From: Terana coerulea
Lineage: Eukaryota > Basidiomycota > Agaricomycetes > Polyporales > Phanerochaetaceae
Reading direction: 5' to 3'
NCBI GenBank assembly: GCA_024811115.1
Contig: JAKOGH010000811.1
Location: 116,202-180,201 of the forward strand
Length of the DNA stretch: 64,000 nucleotides
Part shown: piece after piece, positions 58,502 to 64,000 of the stretch
Position numbering within the stretch: the first letter of the stretch is position 1
Layout of the letters: the number at the start of each line of letters is the position of its first letter
The notes under the pieces: generated by a model
The model's input: the letters and a program-made list of their open reading frames with translations, nothing else
The model's database searches: none
What the model was told of the DNA's origin: nothing
Translations under genes and position numbers: made by a program

Positions 58502-60877
58502 ATGGCCCCTCTTTCCACCCTGTCGGGAACGAGCAGAGACACTGCAAGAAACTTTCTCGATGAGATTGAGGGCCAATTCCAACTAGACGATGAGTCTTTG
58601 CACACGATAACCAAACAATTCCTCGAGGACTTCCGCAAGGGGTTGAGCGAGTATAACCATCCTATGGCGATGATGTGCGTTCATTTAACTGCTGCATGTT
58701 GATTGGTTCTTACCGCATTGCAGACCAACGTTTGTGACGGGTGTACCGAACGGGTCGGAAACTGGGTGAGTACTCATACTCTCGCTTTGCGCGGACGAAA
58801 GACGCGTTGCCCTCGATGAAGATGAAAGCGCTTCCTTGCAGGAATGCGGGACAGGTCGGGAGACACGTCACCACCGTAACTTTACCTTCCTGTACTTGCT
58901 ATAATTGCTACGGTCTGGTCGCGTGGACGAGCACAGCGCGTCAAAAACTGTCTTGTTTCCCCCTGCAACTGCCGTTCTTTACCCGCTTCCGTCCACTGAC
59001 TTCGACAATCACCAGAACCTTTCTCGCCTTGGATCTGGGTGGAACCAATCTGTGAGTATCTTCGTAAAGGAGAACATCAAGCAAGCACTCATCACCCGTT
59101 GCTCACCCAGTCGTGTCTGCGAAATCAAGCTACTGGGCAACCACGAATTTACCCTCCGCCAACAGAAATACCGCGTTTCCGAAGCCCTGAAGACTGGCGA
59201 GGCGGGCGCCCTCTTCGGTATGTCGACCATGATATCATCGCGATGACCACGCTGACGTCCCTGAAATCACTGCTATCAGATTACCTTGCCGATTCTGTCG
59301 ACGCCTTCCTCACGACTCCGGTCGTCTCACCAACAACAGCATCCAACAACCCTTTTGCAGGCTCATCCGCGATCGATGAAATTGATCCTGACGTAGATCC
59401 CGCTATCCCATTGGGATTGACCTTCAGTTTCCCTGTTGAGCAAACCGCCTTGAACGAAGGGAAGATCTTGACCTGGACGAAGGGATTCTCGGCGAAGAAT
59501 GCCGTGGGCAACGATGTCGTGAAGTTGTTGCAAGATGCCTTCAACAGGAAACATCTTCATGTGCGATGTGTAGCCCTCGTGAACGACGTAAGTGCTCGCG
59601 TTGGCAAGTTAACAGACTGAATGCTAATCTCCGTATAGACCGTGGGCGCCCTTCTGTCCCGCGCATACACAGCAGGCGGCTGTATTCTCGGTATGTCGAA
59701 ATCGGTGCATCATGATCTCCGCTGACCTGGTTGCCTAGGCTCGATCTTCGGCACCGGTACCAATGGCGCGTACGTCGAGAAGGTTGAGAACATAGCCAAA
59801 CTTGGTGATCATCCTGTGCGGAAGAACGGTGGGAATATGGTTGTCAACACGGAATGGGGTGCTTTCAACAACAGTGTCAGTATCTCTTTCTGTTCTCATT
59901 CGATGTCGTGTTGACATTGATATGTTCATGCGCCTGTAGCGCTCCGTACTACCCACCACGGTCTTCGACAACAAATTGGATCGCGAGTCCATCAACCCCC
60001 GCTTACAAGCCTTCGAGAAGTTCATCTCAGGCATGTACCTCGGAGAGATTACGCGGAACATGGTTCTCTCCCTGATCGACGCTGCTCCGAAACCCCTACT
60101 CTTCAACGGCTGCTCGAGTAAAGTCCTCAACTCCCACTATGGTTTGGACACTGCCGTCCTCAGTGAAATCGAGGGCGCTTGGGAGACTGGACGTGAGCAG
60201 AGCGTCGCGGTCAAGACCGTCCAGGGTGGCCATGACCCAGTAGCAGACAAGTCGATGCCTACTTCCGAGCCACAAGTTACCACTGGTGCCACGCCAACGG
60301 TGAACGGTATCTCCCCATCATCATCCGCGCCACATCCGTTGGACATCGACTCTCTGTCGGAGGATGACAAGTCACGCCTGGAGCGGATACGGTCCATCCT
60401 CATTCAGCAACTCCAGCTACCAGATGAGCACGTATCGCTTCGCGATGCTAACGTTTTCCGATGGGCTACGGCTCTTGTTGCGAACCGTGCTGCGAGACTC
60501 AGCGCATGTGCTGTCGCCACAGTCCTTGTGCAGACGGAGCGGGCGAAGCTCGGAGGTGGCCTTACGCCCAAGGACGAGCACATTGTTATCGGTGTCGATG
60601 GAAGGTGCGTAGACATGTACGACGAAGCATCTGTGCGAAGCCTGACTATTCGTGCTGTAGCTTGATTGAGCACTACCCACACTTCAACACCCGCCTGCGG
60701 ACATCGCTGCGGATGTTGGTCGGCGAGGAGGTCGAGAAACGCGTCGACATCGGTATGGCGAAGGACGGAAGCGGTGTCGGAGGTATGTTTTGTGTACTGA
60801 ACCTTGAGACTAGCACACTCATGTTTTTTCTCTCAGCTGCGCTCTGCGCCCTGCAAGCAATCAAGCAAGGCCTTTGA
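58502..60877 (+). CDS. Hexokinase / glucokinase
   Basis: This catalyses ATP-dependent phosphorylation of glucose, the first step of glycolysis, in the cytosol. Exon order gives [53 protein letters not shown], then the phosphate-1 motif [13 protein letters not shown]. Next come [19 protein letters not shown] and [10 protein letters not shown] (sugar-binding LTWTKGF-like), then [16 protein letters not shown] with the catalytic Asp. [24 protein letters not shown] and [14 protein letters not shown] follow. The C-terminus has [27 protein letters not shown] and [12 protein letters not shown]. About ten introns, no frame break. A stretch of about 45 residues rich in Ser/Thr/Pro ([15 protein letters not shown] region) is inserted before [17 protein letters not shown] compared with yeast hexokinases. 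Confidence 0.94.
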
Positions 60878-61291
60878 TGACAGCAACACACAATGAAGTC
60901 AAAATGTGTATTCTATCAAGTAATTATCACATCATACTATTTTGTTGTATGACACGGACAGCTTGCTGTAATTTTCTTCGAGTGTGGTCCGCCAGGAAAT
61001 TATACTACCATGTTTTGTATGACCCATACATAGAAGAGATCACATAGAATCCCGTTTGCTCTCGACATACACCCTGTCACCCACGTGAGTATGCAGCGGC
61101 GTCATTTTACCAAGGTACGGCCGAAGCAGAGCAAGATGTCGACGAGGAATATAGATGCGCGGCGCGATAAATATTAATCACATTCTAGCAAGGTACATAA
61201 CGACAAGGAACAGGCATTGCGAGTACGGAGCGTGAAAGGGTGCACAGCGAAGGGCGTAAGCAAGTGGGCGAGCTCGCCGACGACTGTAGGC
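60878..61291. other. Convergent gap hexokinase / kinase-like gene
   Basis: About 410 AT-rich bases between convergent stops. No gene seen; probably 3' UTRs. Confidence 0.4.
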
Positions 61292-62078
61292 TTAGATCAT
61301 CCACTGAACGAAGCCAATGCGCTTGTCAGGCAACTGTGAAAAGTTGGTCAACACTCTACGGAGTGCAGGCCGAAGAGAAGGGACACACCATAGACATATA
61401 CATATAATCCCAGGCCTCTTTAAGCTCCTCAAACAAGTCTGTGCGTTGAAGCCGCCCAGTGGAAGCACACCTCGCAGAGTTGAAATCTATCCAGACAACG
61501 CGTCCACCGGGGAGTACCAAGATGTTTCGACGATGTACGTCGTTGTGCTGTATGTATGAGCTGTGAATGGCGTAAAGGCCTCTCAAAGCCTTGTCGGCGA
61601 TGTCGATGTCAATGTTGTGTATGGACAGCTTTTCCGCCTCTGGGAAGTACTCAAGCACGATAGCCTTTGGAGGGCGCTCTTCGTTCTCGAGTTCGCGAAC
61701 GTTGAAAGAATCATCTTCAGAGAGCGATAACATTGCTGGCACATGCTGAGGATGTATTTCACCCCACCCGTAGCAGTATGGGACGATTCCCCTCTCGCAC
61801 ACTCCGTAGTGCAGAAGATGTGCATATGCCTCGGACTCCCGTCGGAAGAGCTCACGAGGATCCGGCGGATATTCATCCATCCTATAGTTGCTTCGATATA
61901 GGATTGGCTCCCGGTCTGCATACTGGAAGAATAAATATTAGTAACAATGGCGTAGGTGTTCAAACCGCACGTACGATTTTCAACAGTCTTACATGACCGT
62001 TCACCCGAGCCGTAAACACGGGGGTGTTCCGCTCGGATTCACATGCTCCAAGAACTCTATGTCATCGGAAAGAGTCAT
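61292..62078 (-). CDS. Fungal protein-kinase-like domain protein
   Basis: This is a small protein of the basidiomycete kinase-like family related to FunK1/aminoglycoside phosphotransferase folds. It begins MTLSDDIEFLEHV, then ESERNTPVFTARVNGH, VRLLKI and, after an intron, YADREPILYRSNYRMDEYPP. A kinase C-lobe appears in FRRESEAYAHLLHYGVCERG, PKAIVLEYFPEAEKLS, the catalytic loop YIQHNDVHRRNILVLPGG (HNDVHRRN, with Asp and Asn) and VVWIDFNSARC (a divergent IDF in place of DFG). A last exon ends LPDKRIGFVQWMI, stop 61292-61294. The frame slips once near 62028-62034, between EHV and ESERN. Kinase activity is uncertain; targets unknown. It lies next to a copia LTR about 125 bases upstream. Confidence 0.75.
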
Positions 62079-62204
62079 TTGAGGCAAGCGAGGAGGCTGT
62101 CATCGGTGTAGAAGTGCAGCGCATACAGCGGCGTACACTCCTACCGAGGCCTAGAGGAAGCTAGGATGGTTACTCACCTGTAGGCTGGTTGGTTAACACG
62201 TAAG

Positions 62205-62399
62205 TGGGTTGAGAGTTGTAAGAGTCTTATTAGAGTATGGCGCAGAGGGCTGCCTTATATACAATACTGGGTGGCTGTACTACAAACAGACACAAATAGA
62301 TACCAGGACAATAGACAATAGGTATCGTCATGGTGGAACCCTGGTAGAACAATAGAGAAGATGTGAGCAGAGCGCTTATGGCGTCTATCTGACTCAACA
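62205..62399 (-). mobile_element. 3' LTR of Ty1/copia retrotransposon
   Basis: About 195 bases following the pol end. On the minus strand a polypurine tract (TAGGAGGAG) is followed directly by TGTTGAG, the LTR start; the far end is CTCAACCCA, giving imperfect inverted termini. A TATA box (TATATAAGG, 62253-62261) lies inside. The right boundary is firm from the tract; the left one is approximate. The target-site duplication cannot be checked because the 5' LTR is outside the window. Confidence 0.65.
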
Positions 62400-64000
62400 C
62401 TCCTCCTAACCTAGCACGGCATACTGCCTGCGCTGGTTTAGTCAGCGCTAGTTAGCTGCGATGCGAAGTCCGAGCATTGGTTGGAACTTCTCAATCTTGA
62501 CCCTGCCCAGATTCTTGGTAAAGATATCTGCGGGATTGTCAACGCCAGGTACGAAGAGTACTTCGATGTGGCCAGCTTCGGCGACATCGCGAATGTAGTG
62601 GTAGCGAATGTCGATGTGCTTAGTGCGCTTTTCAGTAACGGGATTTTCCGAGACAAATAAAGCGCCTTGGTTGTCGCTGCAGATGGGTACTTTCGAAGTT
62701 GTAACCGAGTTCAGAGAGGATATTTCGAATCCACATGACTTCTCGGGAGCAGTCGCTGAGTGCCATATATTCGGCATCTTTAGTTGACGTTGCTACAGAC
62801 TTCTGTGCGAAAGAACTCCAGTTAAAGGCTCCTCCTGCAAGCATTAGCAGGAAGCCAGTCTGAGCGGCGGTTGGAAGCAGCCGCCCAATCTGCATCGGTG
62901 TACGCCACCAAGCCTAACCCGGAAGAACCGTCATACTCGAGGGTATAGTTACGAGTGCCTGACAGGTAGCGGCAGATGTACAGCTCTGTTCAGGTGGTTT
63001 CTTGGACGGGTTCGCACTGAACTGTGCGAGCTTTATGACAGCGTCGCAATGTCCGGTCGTGTACCGAGCATGATATAAAGGAGTGAGCCTATCGCAATTT
63101 GGAAACGGCTCTGGCGGGCTTTGTTTAGCTCTCCTTCATTGTAGGTTGAGGGATATAACCCTCAGGAAGCGGAGTCTTTGCCATTTTGGCATTGGTCTGG
63201 CCGCAGCGTTCGAGTACCTTGTCGAGGTAGGTGCATTGATCAATCACGATCTTGTCGCCAACTCGTTGTATGCGTATGCGCAGAAACTCCTTTACGTCGC
63301 CCATATTGCGACACTCCCACATCGTTGCATGAAGGACTCCTTTTCTTGGAGTACTTTTGCCTTGCTGCGTCCGGCGAATATAGCGTCGTCAACATAGACT
63401 ACGGCAATGACCATGTCGTTGCCTGTGCCTTTCGACGTATACGCCAGCATCGGACTTCAGTCTTTTGAAGCCGAGCTCAGCCATAGACTTGCTAAGGGCT
63501 TTCATCAGGACAGTCCTGCCTTAAAGCGTAAAGGGGCGCTGACGGAGACGAAGCACCATGTGCTTTTTCCCTTGAGCAGGAAAGCCATCGGGTTGTTCCA
63601 ATGTAGATCTCCTCATCTAACAGTCCGTATGAATATGCGTTGCGCATATCGAGGCCAGTAAGAAAGAAGCCCGAGTCGCCGCAAGGGCAAATACGAATCT
63701 AACGGTTTCAAAACCGTCACGACCTGGAGAAGATTTTGTCATAGTCGATTCCCTCAATTTGAGAGAAGCCGCGAGCTACAAGTCGCGCTTTCTTTCGACC
63801 ATCTGATTTCATCAAAAACCCATCGGTTCTTAATGACGCGTTTGCCTTTCGGCCGAGGGGCGAGTTCGAAACACGCCTCTTTTGCTTAATGCATCGAGCT
63901 CATCTTTGCATGCAGCACGCCATTCTACCTGCTGTTTTGCAGGCAGGCGGTTTATGTCACGTAAGTCCAGTCTCGGACTGAAGACTTTGTTGCGTCGGAA
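62400..64000 (-). mobile_element. Ty1/copia pol fragment (RT and RNase H), decayed
   Basis: Minus-strand pol of a Ty1/copia retrotransposon, running off the right edge. From the right: pieces of the reverse transcriptase start (KARLVARGFSQIEGIDYDKI), a motif region MRNAYSYGLLDEEIY, GFKRLKSDAGVYV and the catalytic YVDD (63385-63396). Then GDVKEFLRIRIQRVGDKIVI and FAQKSVATSTKDAEYMALSD follow. RNase H ends with DNQGALFVSENPV and KHIDIRYHYIRD, then GVDNPADIFTKNLG before the LTR. The pieces lie in different frames with stops between them, so this copy is inactive as written, or the sequence has indel errors as elsewhere. Integrase and gag are not in the window. Confidence 0.85.

Noticed and set aside
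1..64000. Programmed ribosomal frameshifting as the reason for the frame breaks
   Set aside because: Slips occur at unrelated contexts, in both directions and sometimes several per gene, without slippery heptamers; sequence errors explain them better.
1..64000. tRNA genes or CRISPR arrays
   Set aside because: No cloverleaf with a T-loop TTCRA box was found, and no regularly spaced repeats; CRISPR is not expected in a fungus.

Overview
This window is nuclear DNA from a filamentous basidiomycete, most likely an Agaricomycete (polypore or mushroom type). Nearly every gene is broken by short GT-AG introns of about 50-65 bases, coding DNA is GC-rich, genes lie on both strands with short gaps, and the products are closest to basidiomycete forms (SS18-type coactivator, Aft1/Atf1-type bZIP, PCL cyclins, a multi-exon P450, a Ty1/copia element). 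Assignments come from reading translated exons by eye; no database search was run.

Layout. 0-10 kb: 3' end of a COMPASS WD40 subunit (SWD1/RBBP5), a PHO80-type cyclin, glucosidase II beta subunit with an ER-retrieval tail, an orphan cyclin-box protein, and ribosomal protein eS25. 10-24.6 kb: an FGGY sugar kinase, ribosomal protein uL2, a gene-poor stretch, a glutamine-rich SSXT/SS18-like coactivator, an SH3 protein, a PCL1/2-type cyclin and a UDP-GlcNAc-type nucleotide-sugar transporter. 24.6-41.7 kb: nuclear cap-binding subunit CBP80, a large mitochondrial PPR-like protein, mitochondrial IF-3, the nucleolar GTPase NUG1, a TRA2-like SR protein, ribosomal protein eL18 and an ATF/CREB bZIP factor. 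41.7-46.9 kb: the largest gap, with a short LTR-like sequence plus primer-binding site at its end. 46.9-62.1 kb: a cytochrome P450, a membrane-anchored histidine acid phosphatase, MSS1/MnmE tRNA-modification GTPase, calcineurin B, ATP synthase subunit d, hexokinase and a fungal kinase-like protein. 62.2-64 kb: the 3' LTR and decayed RT/RNase H region of a Ty1/copia retrotransposon, running off the right edge.

Functionally this is mostly housekeeping: ribosome and RNA processing (eS25, uL2, eL18, NUG1, CBP80, TRA2), mitochondrial gene expression and energy (PPR protein, IF-3, MSS1, ATP7), ER quality control and sugar metabolism (GTB1, transporter, FGGY kinase, hexokinase), and signalling or transcription (three cyclins, calcineurin B, bZIP, SWD1, SS18-like). 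I found no convincing undescribed multi-gene system and no biosynthetic cluster around the P450.

A technical signal runs through the window. About a dozen otherwise conserved genes carry single-base frameshifts, many in C or G runs, while the ribosomal proteins, hexokinase, P450, phosphatase, calcineurin B and glucosidase genes read cleanly. This looks more like uncorrected long-read indels than gene death, but it decides how several models should be drawn.
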